Of a stretch of 64,000 nt of DNA, positions 37,208 through 51,600 are shown in pieces (the stretch's first letter is position 1; each line of letters begins with the position of its first letter). The notes beneath the pieces are model-generated. The model was not told the DNA's origin, ran no database searches, and saw nothing but the letters and a program-made list of their open reading frames with translations. A program made the position numbers and the translations under genes. The DNA lies in contig OZ059898.1 of assembly GCA_964057225.1 (NCBI GenBank), forward strand, positions 1,240,001-1,304,000, given 5' to 3'. Origin of the DNA: Auanema rhodensis (Eukaryota > Nematoda > Chromadorea > Rhabditida > Rhabditidae).

Positions 37208-40015
37208 AAACTGATATAAGTTCACACTTATATCCTCGATTTTCACCCTGAAGAATTAATTTTTTCGTTGAATAACATTGTCCATCGTCTTTACCTTGAA
37301 AAAAGGAATCTAAAAACATCTACTTTTTGCTAAATTATTTTGAAATTTTTCGAAAAAATTTTTGTCAAAATGTTTTTGGAAGCAATGTTGAGTGTACATG
37401 GAAACTCAACATACACTAATGCATCATTTTTCAAACGATCATAACTAATTTTTGTATTAAGCGTTTCTCAATGTAGTATAGTGTATTCGATGCGGATTTT
37501 TAAGCTGCGTCGATATGTGTTATCAGATTTGCGCTAGCTTAAAAATGCACCGAGATATCAACTGATATAAGTTCACACTTATATCCTCGATTTTCACCCT
37601 GAAGAATTAATTTTTTCGTTGAATAACATTGTCCATCGTCTTTGCCTTGAAAAAAGGAATCTAAAAACATCTACTTTTTGCTAAATTATTTTGAAATTTT
37701 TCGAAAAAATTTTTGTCAAAATGTTTTTGGAAGCAATGTTGAGTGTACATGGAAACTCAACATACACTAATGCATCATTTTTCAAACGATCATAACTAAT
37801 TTTTGTATTAAGCGTTTCTCAATGTAGTATAGTGCATTCGATGCGGATTTTTAAGCTGCGTCGTTCTGTGTTATCAGATTTGCGCTAGCTTAAAAATGCA
37901 CCGAGATATCAACTGATATAAGTTCACACTTATATCCTCGATTTTCACCCTGAAGAATTAATTTTTTCGTTGAATAACATTGTCCATCGTCTTTGCCTTG
38001 AAAAAAGGAATCTAAAAAATTCTACTTTTTGCTAAATTATTTTGAAATTTTTCGAAAAAATTTTTGTCAAAATGTTTTTGGAAGCAATGTTGAGTGTACA
38101 TGGAAACTCAACATACACTAATGCATCATTTTTCAAACGATCATAACTAATTTTTGTATTGAGCGTTTCTCAATGTAGTATAGTGCATTCGATGCGGATT
38201 TTTAAGCTGCGTCGTTCTGTGTTATCAGATTTGCGCTAGCTTAAAAATGCACCGAGATATCAACTGATATAAGTTCACACTTATATCCTCGATTTTCACC
38301 CTGAAGAATTAATTTTTTCGTTGAATAACATTGTCCATCGTCTTTGCCTTGAAAAAAGGAATCTAAAAAATTCTACTTTTCGCTAAATTATTTTGAAATT
38401 TTTCGAAAAAATTTTTGTCAAAATGTTTTTGGAAGCAATGTTGAGTGTACATGGAAACTCAACATACACTAATGCATCATTTTTCAAACGATCATAACTA
38501 ATTTTTGTATTAAACGTTTTTCAATGTAGTATAGTGCATTCGATGCGGATTTTTAAGCTGCGTCGATCTGTGTTATCAGATTTGCGCTAGCTTAAAAATG
38601 CACCGAGATATAAACTGATATAAGTTCACACTTATATCCTCGATTTTCACCCTGAAGAATTAATTTTTTCGTTGAATAACATTGTCCATCGTCTTTGCCT
38701 TGAAAGAAGGAATCTAAAAACATCTACTTTTTGCTAAATTATTTTGAAATTTTTCGAAAAAATTTTTGTCAAAATGTTTTTGGAAGCAATGTTGAGTGTA
38801 CATGGAAACTCAACATACACTAATGCATCATTTTTCAAACGATCATAACTAATTTTTGTATTAAGCGTTTCTCAATGTAGTATAGTGCATTCGATGCGGA
38901 TTTTTAAGCTGCGTCGATCTGTGTTATCAGATTTGCGCTAGCTTAAAAATGCACCGAGATATAAACTGATATAAGTTCACACTTATATCCTCGATTTTCA
39001 CCCTGAAGAATTAATTTTTTCGTTGAATAACATTGTCCATCGTCTTTGCCTTGGAAAAAGGAATCTAAAAACATCTACTTTTTGCTAAATTATTTTGAAA
39101 TTTTTCGAAAAAATTTTTGTCAAAATGTTTTTGGAAGCAATGTTGAGTGTACATGGAAACTCAACATACACTAATGCATCATTTTTCAAACGATCATAAC
39201 TAATTTTTGTATTAAGCGTTTCTCAATGTAGTATAGTGCATTCGATGCGGATTTTTAAGCTGCGTCGTTCTGTGTTATCAGATTTGCGCTAGCTTAAAAA
39301 TGCACCGAGATATCAACTGATATAAGTTCACACTTATATCCTCGATTTTCACCCTGAAGAATTAATTTTTTCGTTGAATAACATTGTCCATCGTCTTTGC
39401 CTTGAAAAAAGGAATCTAAAAAATTCTACTTTTTGCCTAATTATTTTGAAATTTTTCGAAAAAATTTTTGTCAAAATGTTTTTGGAAGCAATGTTGAGTG
39501 TACATGGAAACTCAACATACACTAATGCATCATTTTTCAAACGATCATAACTAATTTTTGTATTAAGCGTTTCTCAATGTAGTATAGTGCATTCGATGCA
39601 GATTTTTAAGCTGCGTCGATCTGTGTTATCAGATTTGCGCTAGCTTAAAAATGCACCGAGATATAAACTGATATAAGTTCACACTTATATCCTCGATTTT
39701 CACCCTGAAGAATTAATTTTTTCGTTGAATAACATTGTCCATCGTCTTTGCCTTGAAAAAAGGAATCTAAAAACATCTACTTTTTGCTAAATTATTTTGA
39801 AATTTTTCGAAAAAATTTTTGTCAAAATGTTTTTGGAAGCAATGTTGAGTGTACATGGAAACTCAACATACACTAATGCATCATTTTTCAAACGATCATA
39901 ACTAATTTTTGTATTAAGCGTTTCTCAATGTAGTATAGTGCATTCGATGCAGATTTTTAAGCTGCGTCGATCTGTGTTATCAGATTTGCGCTAGCTTAAA
40001 AATGCACCGAGATAT

Positions 40016-42823
40016 AAACTGATATAAGTTCACACTTATATCCTCGATTTTCACCCTGAAGAATTAATTTTTTCGTTGAATAACATTGTCCATCGTCTTT
40101 GCCTTGAAAAAAGGAATCTAAAAACATCTACTTTTTGCTAAATTATTTTGAAATTTTTCGAAAAAATTTTTGTCAAAATGTTTTTGGAAGCAATGTTGAG
40201 TGTACATGGAAACTCAACATACACTAATGCATCATTTTTCAAACGATCATAACTAATTTTTGTATTAAGCGTTTCTCAATGTGATATAGTGCATTCGATG
40301 CGGATGTTTAAGCTGCGTCGATCTGTGTTATCAGATTTGCGCTAGCTTAAAAATGCACCGAGATATAAACTGATATAAGTTCACACTTATATCCTCGATT
40401 TTCACCCTGAAGAATTAATTTTTTCGTTGAATAACATTGTCCATCGTCTTTGCCTTGAAAAAAGGAATCTAAAAACATCTACTTTTTGCTAAATTATTTT
40501 GAAATTTTTCGAAAAAATTTTTGTCAAAATGTTTTTGGAAGCAATGTTGAGTGTACATGGAAACTCAACATACACTAATGAATCATTTTTCAAACGATCA
40601 TAACTAATTTTTGTATTAAGCGTTTCTCAATGTAGTATAGTGCATTCGATGCGAATTTTTAAGCTGCGTCGATCTGTGTTATCAGATTTGCGCTAGCTTA
40701 AAAATGCACCGAGATATAAACTGATATAAGTTCACACTTATATCCTCGATTTTCACCCTGAAGAATTAATTTTTTCGTTGAATAACATTGTCCATCGTCT
40801 TTGCCTTGAAAAAAGGAATCTAAAAACATCTACTTTTTGCTAAATTATTTTGAAATTTTTCGAAAAAATTTTTGTCAAAATGTTTTTGGAAGCAATGTTG
40901 AGTGTACATGGAAACTCAACATACACTAATGCATCATTTTTCAAACGATCATAACTAATTTTTGTATTAAGCGTTTCTCAATGTGATATAGTGCATTCGA
41001 TGCGGATGTTTAAGCTGCGTCGATCTGTGTTATCAGATTTGCGCTAGCTTAAAAATGCACCGAGATATAAACTGATATAAGTTCACACTTATATCCTCGA
41101 TTTTCACCCTGAAGAATTAATTTTTTCGTTGAATAACATTGTCCATCGTCTTTGCCTTGAAAAAAGGAATCTAAAAACATCTACTTTTTGCTAAATTATT
41201 TTGAAATTTTTCGAAAAAATTTTTGTCAAAATGTTTTTGGAAGCAATGTTGAGTGTACATGGAAACTCAACATACACTAATGAATCATTTTTCAAACGAT
41301 CATAACTAATTTTTGTATTAAGCGTTTCTCAATGTAGTATAGTGCATTCGATGCGAATTTTTAAGCTGCGTCGATCTGTGTTATCAGATTTGCGCTAGCT
41401 TAAAAATGCACCGAGATATAAACTGATATAAGTTCACACTTATATCCTCGATTTTCACCCTGAAGAATTAATTTTTTCGTTGAATAACATTGTCCATCGT
41501 CTTTGCCTTGAAAAAAGGAATCTAAAAACATCTACTTTTTGCTAAATTATTTTGAAATTTTTCGAAAAAATTTTTGTCAAAATGTTTTTGGAAGCAATGT
41601 TGAGTGTACATGGAAACTCAACATACACTAATGCATCATTTTTCAAACGATCATAACTAATTTTTGTATTAAGCGTTTCTCAATGTGGTATAGTGCATTC
41701 GATGCGAATTTTTAAGCTGCGTCGATCTGTGTTATCAGATTTGCGCTAGCTTAAAAATGCACCGAGATATCAACTGATATAAGTTCACACTTATATCCTC
41801 GATTTTCACCCTGAAGAATTAATTTTTTCGTTGAATAACATTGTCCATCGTCTTTGCCTTGAAAAAAGGAATCTAAAAACATCTACTTTTTGCTAAATTA
41901 TTTTGAAATTTTTCGAAAAAATTTTTGTCAAAATGTTTTTGGAAGCAATGTTGAGTGTACATGGAAACTCAACATACACTAATGCATCATTTTTCAAACG
42001 ATCATAACTAATTTTTGTATTAAGCGTTTCTCAATGTGATATAGTGCATTCGATGCGGATGTTTAAGCTGCGTCGATCTGTGTTATCAGATTTGCGCTAG
42101 CTTAAAAATGCACCGAGATATAAACTGATATAAGTTCACACTTATATCCTCGATTTTCACCCTGAAGAATTAATTTTTTCGTTGAATAACATTGTCCATC
42201 GTCTTTGCCTTGAAAAAAGGAATCTAAAAACATCTACTTTTTGCTAAATTATTTTGAAATTTTTCGAAAAAATTTTTGTCAAAATGTTTTTGGAAGCAAT
42301 GTTGAGTGTACATGGAAACTCAACATACACTAATGAATCATTTTTCAAACGATCATAACTAATTTTTGTATTAAGCGTTTCTCAATGTAGTATAGTGCAT
42401 TCGATGCGAATTTTTAAGCTGCGTCGATCTGTGTTATCAGATTTGCGCTAGCTTAAAAATGCACCGAGATATAAACTGATATAAGTTCACACTTATATCC
42501 TCGATTTTCACCCTGAAGAATTAATTTTTTCGTTGAATAACATTGTCCATCGTCTTTGCCTTGAAAAAAGGAATCTAAAAACATCTACTTTTTGCTAAAT
42601 TATTTTGAAATTTTTCGAAAAAATTTTTGTCAAAATGTTTTTGGAAGCAATGTTGAGTGTACATGGAAACTCAACATACACTAATGCATCATTTTTCAAA
42701 CGATCATAACTAATTTTTGTATTAAGCGTTTCTCAATGTGGTATAGTGCATTCGATGCGAATTTTTAAGCTGCGTCGATCTGTGTTATCAGATTTGCGCT
42801 AGCTTAAAAATGCACCGAGATAT
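40016..42823. repeat. Two- and three-monomer repeats marked by p291G and p288A (M115-M122)
   Basis: M115-M116 are p291 G with GA, then p215 A/p288 A with AG. The same two types followed by p288 A with GG make a trimer, found twice in tandem at 40718-41770 and 41771-42823. I see only a p1 difference between the trimers, and C at p1 also follows the second trimer, so the true unit edge lies at or just after p1. The marks p288 A and p291 G occur nowhere else in the window, so the expansion is local and recent. Both sit at the foot of dyad C. Confidence 0.88.
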
Positions 42824-43174
42824 CAACTGATATAAGTTCACACTTATATCCTCGATTTTCACCCTGAAGAATTAATTTTTTCGTTGAATAACATTGTCCA
42901 TCGTCTTTGCCTTGAAAAAAGGAATCTAAAAACATCTACTTTTTGCTAAATTATTTTGAAATTTTTCGAAAAAATTTTTGTCAAAATGTTTTTGGAAGCA
43001 ATGTTGAGTGTACATGGAAACTCAACATACACTAATGCATCATTTTTCAAACGATCATAACTAATTTTTGTATTAAACGTTTTTCAATGTAGTATAGTGC
43101 ATTCGATGCGGATTTTTAAGCTGCGTCGATCTGTGTTATCAGATTTGCGCTAGCTTAAAAATGCACCGAGATAT

Positions 43175-44227
43175 CAACTGGTATAAGTTCACACTTATAT
43201 CCTCGATTTTCACCCTGAAGAATTAATTTTTTCGTCGAATAACATTGTCCATCGTTTTTGCCTTGAAAAAAGGAATCTAAAAACATCTACTTTCTGCTAA
43301 ATTATCTTGAAATTTTTCGAAAAAATTTTTGTCAAAATGTTTTTGGAAGCAATGTTGAGTGTACATGGAAACTCAACATACACTAATGCATCATTTTTCA
43401 AACGATCATAACTAATTTTTGTATTAAGCGTTTCTCAATGTAGTATAGTGCATTCGATGCGGATTTTTAAGCTGCGTCGATCTGTGTTATCAGATTTGCG
43501 CTAGCTTAAAAATGCACCGAGATATAAACTGATATAAGTTCACACTTATATCCTCGATTTTCACCCTGAAGAATTAATTTTTTCGTCGAATAACATTGTC
43601 CATCGTCTTTGCCTTGAAAAAAGGAATCTAAAAACATCTACTTTTTGCTAAATTATCTCGAAATTTTTCGAAAAAATTTTTGTCAAAATGTTTTTGGAAG
43701 CAATGTTGAGTGTACATGGAAACTCAACATACACTAATGCATCATTTTTCAAACGATCATAACTAATTTTTGTATTAAGCGTTTCTCAATGTAGTATAGT
43801 GCATTCGATGCGGATTTTTAAGCTGCGTCGATCTGTGTTATCAGATTTGCGCTAGCTTAAAAATGCACCGAGATATAAACTGATATAAGTTCACACTTAT
43901 ATCCTCGATTTTCACCCTGAAGAATTAATTTTTTCGTTGAATAACATTGTCCATCGTCTTTACCTTGAAAAAAGGAATCTAAAAACATCTACTTTTTGCT
44001 AAATTAATTTGAAATTTTTCGAAAAAATTTTTGTCAAAATGTTTTTGGAAGCAATGTTGAGTGTACATGGAAACTCAACATACACTAATGCATCATTTTT
44101 CAAACGATCATAACTAATTTTTGTATTAAACGTTTTTCAATGTAGTATAGTGCATTCGATGCGGATTTTTAAGCTGCGTCGATCTGTGTTATCAGATTTG
44201 CGCTAGCTTAAAAATGCACCGAGATAT
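43175..44227. repeat. Three-monomer repeat unit, first copy (M124-M126)
   Basis: Types: p1 C/p7 G/p62 C/p82 T with a private C in the run before p120 and p132 C; p62 C with p132 C and p134 C; p86 A with p131 A, ending in p254 A/p260 T. The trio is repeated at 44228-45280. M126 joins the left marks of M129 to a right end like M123 (p254 A, p260 T), so it looks chimeric. Confidence 0.85.
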
Positions 44228-45280
44228 CAACTGGTATAAGTTCACACTTATATCCTCGATTTTCACCCTGAAGAATTAATTTTTTCGTCGAATAACATTG
44301 TCCATCGTTTTTGCCTTGAAAAAAGGAATCTAAAAACATCTACTTTCTGCTAAATTATCTCGAAATTTTTCGAAAAAATTTTTGTCAAAATGTTTTTGGA
44401 AGCAATGTTGAGTGTACATGGAAACTCAACATACACTAATGCATCATTTTTCAAACGATCATAACTAATTTTTGTATTAAGCGTTTCTCAATGTAGTATA
44501 GTGCATTCGATGCGGATTTTTAAGCTGCGTCGATCTGTGTTATCAGATTTGCGCTAGCTTAAAAATGCACCGAGATATAAACTGATATAAGTTCACACTT
44601 ATATCCTCGATTTTCACCCTGAAGAATTAATTTTTTCGTCGAATAACATTGTCCATCGTCTTTGCCTTGAAAAAAGGAATCTAAAAACATCTACTTTTTG
44701 CTAAATTATCTCGAAATTTTTCGAAAAAATTTTTGTCAAAATGTTTTTGGAAGCAATGTTGAGTGTACATGGAAACTCAACATACACTAATGCATCATTT
44801 TTCAAACGATCATAACTAATTTTTGTATTAAGCGTTTCTCAATGTAGTATAGTGCATTCGATGCGGATTTTTAAGCTGCGTCGATCTGTGTTATCAGATT
44901 TGCGCTAGCTTAAAAATGCACCGAGATATAAACTGATATAAGTTCACACTTATATCCTCGATTTTCACCCTGAAGAATTAATTTTTTCGTTGAATAACAT
45001 TGTCCATCGTCTTTACCTTGAAAAAAGGAATCTAAAAACATCTACTTTTTGCTAAATTAATTTGAAATTTTTCGAAAAAATTTTTGTCAAAATGTTTTTG
45101 GAAGCAATGTTGAGTGTACATGGAAACTCAACATACACTAATGCATCATTTTTCAAACGATCATAACTAATTTTTGTATTAAGCGTTTCTCAATGTGGTA
45201 TAGTGCATTCGATGCGGATTTTTAAGCTGCGTCGATCTGTGTTATCAGATTTGCGCTAGCTTAAAAATGCACCGAGATAT
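44228..45280. repeat. Three-monomer repeat unit, second copy (M127-M129)
   Basis: Same order as M124-M126, with two differences of type: M127 has p134 C in addition to p132 C, and M129 ends with GG and p254 G instead of p254 A/p260 T. The unit belongs to a p7 G/p62 C/p132 C family related to the cluster at 8776-10530 but without p37 A and p245 C. Confidence 0.85.
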
Positions 45281-45632
45281 AAACTGATATAAGTTCACAC
45301 TTATATCCTCGATTTTCACCCTGAAGAATTAATTTTTTCGTTGAATAACATTGTCCATCGTCTTTGCCTTGAAAAAAGGAATCTAAAAACATCTACTTTT
45401 TGCTAAATTATCTTGAAATTTTTCGCAAAAAATTTTTGTCAAAATGTTTTTGGAAGCAATGTTGAGTGTACATGGAAACTCAACATACACTAATGCATCA
45501 TTTTTCAAACGATCATAACTAATTTTTGTATTAAGCGTTTTTCAATGTAGTATAGTGCATTCGATGCGGATTTTTAAGCTGCGTCGATCTGTGTTATCAG
45601 ATTTGCGCTAGCTTAAAAATGCACCGAGATAT
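45281..45632. repeat. 352-bp monomer M130 with one-base insertion
   Basis: A C is inserted at 45426, splitting TCGAAAAAAT into TCGCAAAAAAT inside the A/T-tract region. M130 also has p132 C and p260 T without p254 A. The insertion is not found in any other copy, so it has not yet been spread by homogenisation. Confidence 0.92.
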
Positions 45633-48600
45633 CAACTGGTATAAGTTCACACTTATATCCTCGATTTTCACCCTGAAGAATTAATTTTTTCGTCGAATAA
45701 CATTGTCCATCGTCTTTGCCTTGAAAAAAGGAATCTAAAAACATCTACTTTTTGCTAAATTATCTTGAAATTTTTCGAAAAAATTTTTGTCAAAATGTTT
45801 TTGGAAGCAATGTTGAGTGTAGATGGAAACTCAACATACACTAATGCATCATTTTTCAAACGATCATAATTAATTTTTGTATTAAGCGTTTCTCAATGTA
45901 GTATAGTGCATTCGATGCGGATTTTTAAGCTGCGTCGATCTGTGTTATCAGATTTGCGCTAGCTTAAAAATGCACCGAGATATAAACTGATATAAGTTCA
46001 CACTTATATCCTCGATTTTCACCCTGAAGAATTAATTTTTTCGTTGAATAACATTGTCCATCGTCTTTACCTTGAAAAAAGGAATCTAAAAACATCTACT
46101 TTTTGCTAAATTATTTTGAAATTTTTCGAAAAAATTTTTGTCAAAATGTTTTTGGAAGCAATGTTGAGTGTACATGGAAACTCAACATACACTAATGCAT
46201 CATTTTTCAAACGATCATAACTAATTTTTGTATTAAGCGTTTCTCAATGTGGTATAGTGCATTCGATGCGGATTTTTAAGCTGCGTCGATCTGTGTTATC
46301 AGATTTGCGCTAGCTTAAAAATGCACCGAGATATAAACTGATATAAGTTCACACTTATATCCTCGATTTTCACCCTGAAGAATTAATTTTTTCGTTGAAT
46401 AACATTGTCCATCGTCTTTGCCTTGAAAAAAGGAATCTAAAAACATCTACTTTTTGCTAAATTATTTTGAAATTTTTCGAAAAAATTTTTGTCAAAATGT
46501 TTTTGGAAGCAATGTTGAGTGTACATGGAAACTCAACATACACTAATGCATCATTTTTCAAACGATCATAACTAATTTTTGTATTAAGCGTTTCTCAATG
46601 TAGTATAGTGCATTCGATGCGGATTTTTAAGCTGCGTCGATCTGTGTTATCAGATTTGCGCTAGCTTAAAAATGCACCGAGATATAAACTGATATAAGTT
46701 CACACTTATATCCTCGATTTTCACCCTGAAGAATTAATTTTTTCGTTGAATAACATTGTCCATCGTCTTTACCTTAAAAAAAGGAATCTAAAAACATCTA
46801 CTTTTTGCTAAATTATTTTGAAATTTTTCGAAAAAATTTTTGTCAAAATGTTTTTGGAAGCAATGTTGAGTGTACATGGAAACTCAACATACACTAATGC
46901 ATCATTTTTCAAACGATCATAACTAATTTTTGTATTAAGCGTTTCTCAATGTAGTATAGTGCATTCGATGCGGATTTTTAAGCTGCGTCGATCTGTGTTA
47001 TCAGATTTGCGCTAGCTTAAAAATGCACCGAGATATAAACTGATATAAGTTCACACTTATATCCTCGATTTTCACCCTGAAGAATTAATTTTTTCGTTGA
47101 ATAACATTGTCCATCGTCTTTACCTTGAAAAAAGGAATCTAAAAACATCTACTTTTTGCTAAATTATTTTGAAATTTTTCGAAAAAATTTTTGTCAAAAT
47201 GTTTTTGGAAGCAATGTTGAGTGTACATGGAAACTCAACATACACTAATGCATCATTTTTCAAACGATCATAACTAATTTTTGTATTAAGCGTTTCTCAA
47301 TGTGGTATAGTGCATTCGATGCGGATTTTTAAGCTGCGTCGATCTGTGTTATCAGATTTGCGCTAGCTTAAAAATGCACCGAGATATAAACTGATATAAG
47401 TTCACACTTATATCCTCGATTTTCACCCTGAAGAATTAATTTTTTCGTTGAATAACATTGTCCATCGTTTTTGCCTTGAAAAAAGGAATCTAAAAACATC
47501 TACTTTTTGCTAAATTATTTTGAAATTTTTCGAAAAAATTTTTGTCAAAATGTTTTTGGAAGCAATGTTGAGTGTACATGGAAACTCAACATACACTAAT
47601 GCATCATTTTTCAAACGATCATAACTAATTTTTGTATTAAGCGTTTCTCAATGTAGTATAGTGCATTCGATGCGGATTTTTAAGCTGCGTCGATCTGTGT
47701 TATCAGATTTGCGCTAGCTTAAAAATGCACCGAGATATAAACTGATATAAGTTCACACTTATATCCTCGATTTTCACCCTGAAGAATTAATTTTTTCGTT
47801 GAATAACATTGTCCATCGTCTTTGCCTTGAAAAAAGGAATCTAAAAACATCTACTTTTTGCTAAATTATTTTGAAATTTTTCGAAAAAATTTTTGTCAAA
47901 ATGTTTTTGGAAGCAATGTTGAGTGTACATGGAAACTCAACATACACTAATGCATCATTTTTCAAACGATCATAACTAATTTTTGTATTAAGCGTTTCTC
48001 AATGTGGTATAGTGCATTCGATGCGGATTTTTAAGCTGCGTCGATCTGTGTTATCAGATTTGCGCTAGCTTAAAAATGCACCGAGATATAAACTGATATA
48101 AGTTCACACTTATATCCTCGATTTTCACCCTGAAGAATTAATTTTTTCGTTGAATAACATTGTCCATCGTCTTTGCCTTGAAAAAAGGAATCTAAAAACA
48201 TCTACTTTTTGCTAAATTATTTTGAAATTTTTCGAAAAAATTTTTGTCAAAATGTTTTTGGAAGCAATGTTGAGTGTACATGGAAACTCAACATACACTA
48301 ATGCATCATTTTTCAAACGATCATAACTAATTTTTGTATTAAGCGTTTCTCAATGTAGTATAGTGCATTCAATGCGGATTTTTAAGCTGCGTCGATCTGT
48401 GTTATCAGATTTGCGCTAGCTTAAAAATGCACCGAGATATAAACTGATATAAGTTCACACTTATATCCTCGATTTTCACCCTGAAGAATTAATTTTTTCG
48501 TTGAATAACATTGTCCATCGTCTTTACCTTGAAAAAAGGAATCTAAAAACATCTACTTTTTGCTAAATTATTTTGAAATTTTTTGAAAAAATTTTTGTCA

Positions 48601-51600
48601 AAATGTTTTTGGAAGCAATGTTGAGTGTACATGGAAACTCAACATACACTAATGCATCATTTTTCAAACGATCATAACTAATTTTTGTATTAAGCGTTTC
48701 TCAATGTGGTATAGTGCATTCGATGCGGATTTTTAAGCTGCGTCGATCTGTGTTATCAGATTTGCGCTAGCTTAAAAATGCACCGAGATATAAACTGATA
48801 TAAGTTCACACTTATATCCTCGATTTTCACCCTGAAGAATTAATTTTTTCGTTGAATAACATTGTCCATCGTCTTTGCCTTGAAAAAAGGAATCTAAAAA
48901 CATCTACTTTTTGCTAAATTATTTTGAAATTTTTCGAAAAAATTTTTGTCAAAATGTTTTTGGAAGCAATGTTGAGTGTACATGGAAACTCAACATACAC
49001 TAATGCATCATTTTTCAAACGATCATAACTAATTTTTGTATTAAGCGTTTCTCAATGTGGTATAGTGCATTCGATGCGGATTTTTAAGCTGCGTCGATCT
49101 GTGTTATCAGATTTGCGCTAGCTTAAAAATGCACCGAGATATAAACTGATATAAGTTCACACTTATATCCTCGATTTTCACCCTGAAGAATTAATTTTTT
49201 CGTTGAATAACATTGTCCATCGTCTTTGCCTTGAAAAAAAGAATCTAAAAACATCTACTTTTTGCTAAATTATTTTGAAATTTTTCGAAAAAATTTTTGT
49301 CAAAATGTTTTTGGAAGCAATGTTGAGTGTACATGGAAACTCAACATACACTAATGCATCATTTTTCAAACGATCATAACTAATTTTTGTATTAAGCGTT
49401 TCTCAATGTAGTATAGTGCATTCGATGCGGATTTTTAAGCTGCGTCGATCTGTGTTATCAGATTTGCGCTAGCTTAAAAATGCACCGAGATATAAACTGA
49501 TATAAGTTCACACTTATATCCTCGATTTTCACCCTGAAGAATTAATTTTTTCGTTGAATAACATTGTCCATCGTCTTTACCTTAAAAAAAGGAATCTAAA
49601 AACATCTACTTTTTGCTAAATTATTTTGAAATTTTTCGAAAAAATTTTTGTCAAAATGTTTTTGGAAGCAATGTTGAGTGTACATGGAAACTCAACATAC
49701 ACTAATGCATCATTTTTCAAACGATCATAACTAATTTTTGTATTAAGCGTTTCTCAATGTGGTATAGTGCATTCGATGCGGATTTTTAAGCTGCGTCGAT
49801 CTGTGTTATCAGATTTGCGCTAGCTTAAAAATGCACCGAGATATAAACTGATATAAGTTCACACTTATATCCTCGATTTTCACCCTGAAGAATTAATTTT
49901 TTCGTTGAATAACATTGTCCATCGTCTTTGCCTTGAAAAAAGGAATCTAAAAACATCTACTTTTTGCTAAATTATTTTGAAATTTTTCGAAAACATTTTT
50001 GTCAAAATGTTTTTGGAAGCAATGTTGAGTGTACATGGAAACTCAACATACACTAATGCATCATTTTTCAAACGATCATAACTAATTTTTGTATTAAGCG
50101 TTTCTCAATGTAGTATAGTGCATTCGATGCGGATTTTTAAGCTGCGTCGATCTGTGTTATCAGATTTGCGCTAGCTTAAAAATGCACCGAGATATAAACT
50201 GATATAAGTTCACACTTATATCCTCGATTTTCACCCTGAAGAATTAATTTTTTCGTTGAATAACATTGTCCATCGTCTTTACCTTGAAAAAAGGAATCTA
50301 AAAACATCTACTTTTTGCTAAATTATTTTGAAATTTTTTGAAAAAATTTTTGTCAAAATGTTTTTGGAAGCAATGTTGAGTGTACATGGAAACTCAACAT
50401 ACACTAATGCATCATTTTTCAAACGATCATAACTAATTTTTGTATTAAGCGTTTCTCAATGTGGTATAGTGCATTCGATGCGGATTTTTAAGCTGCGTCG
50501 ATCTGTGTTATCAGATTTGCGCTAGCTTAAAAATGCACCGAGATATAAACTGATATAAGTTCACACTTATATCCTCGATTTTCACCCTGAAGAATTAATT
50601 TTTTCGTTGAATAACATTGTCCATCGTTTTTGCCTTGAAAAAAGGAATCTAAAAACATCTACTTTTTGCTAAATTATTTTGAAATTTTTCGAAAAAATTT
50701 TTGTCAAAATGTTTTTGGAAGCAATGTTGAGTGTACATGGAAACTCAACATACACTAATGCATCATTTTTCAAACGATCATAACTAATTTTTGTATTAAG
50801 CGTTTTTCAATGTAGTATAGTGCATTCGATGCGGATTTTTAAGCTGCGTCGATCTGTGTTATCAGATTTGCGCTAGCTTAAAAATGCACCGAGATATAAA
50901 CTGATATAAGTTCACACTTATATCCTCGATTTTCACCCTGAAGAATTAATTTTTTCGTTGAATAACATTGTCCATCGTCTTTGCCTTGAAAAAAGGAATC
51001 TAAAAACATCTACTTTTTGCTAAATTATTTTGAAATTTTTCGAAAAAATTTTTGTCAAAATGTTTTTGGAAGCAATGTTGAGTGTACATGGAAACTCAAC
51101 ATACACTAATGCATCATTTTTCAAACGATCATAACTAATTTTTGTATTAAGCGTTTTTCAATGTAGTATAGTGCATTCGATGCGGATTTTTAAGCTGCGT
51201 CGATCTGTGTTATCAGATTTGCGCTAGCTTAAAAATGCACCGAGATATAAACTGATATAAGTTCACACTTATATCCTCGATTTTCACCCTGAAGAATTAA
51301 TTTTTTCGTTGAATAACATTGTCCATCGTCTTTGCCTTGAAAAAAGGAATCTAAAAACATCTACTTTTTGCTAAATTATTTTGAAATTTTTCGAAAAAAT
51401 TTTTGTCAAAATGTTTTTGGAAGCAATGTTGAGTGTACATGGAAACTCAACATACACTAATGCATCATTTTTCAAACGATCATAACTAATTTTTGTATTA
51501 AGCGTTTCTCAATGTGGTATAGTGCATTCGATGCGGATTTTTAAGCTGCGTCGATCTGTGTTATCAGATTTGCGCTAGCTTAAAAATGCACCGAGATATA

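Larger units (their letters stand above)
28783..39664. repeat. Block rich in the p306T to p110-111AT linked pair, M83-M113
   Basis: Of 31 monomers, 12 carry p306 T and 10 carry p110-111 AT. Each AT monomer directly follows a p306 T monomer and has C at p1, so the marks form a haplotype that crosses the monomer boundary. Accompanying types are p95 G with p306 T and p319 A (M92, M97, M100), p282 A (M93, M101) and p254 A/p260 T (M91, M96, M99, M110). The order is irregular at 35452-39664 (M102-M113), where plain GA monomers, a p215 A copy (M105) and the first p86 A copy (M107) appear. M113 and M114 share p287 A. Confidence 0.8.

Noticed and set aside
39349-39540. A 63-residue open reading frame on the minus strand within M113
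   Set aside because: It opens at TTG, not ATG, and exists only because two base changes at 39437-39438 remove a TAG stop that the neighbouring monomers keep. It ends at the TGA encoded in all copies. It has no family resemblance and lies wholly within a satellite monomer, so it is a chance ORF.
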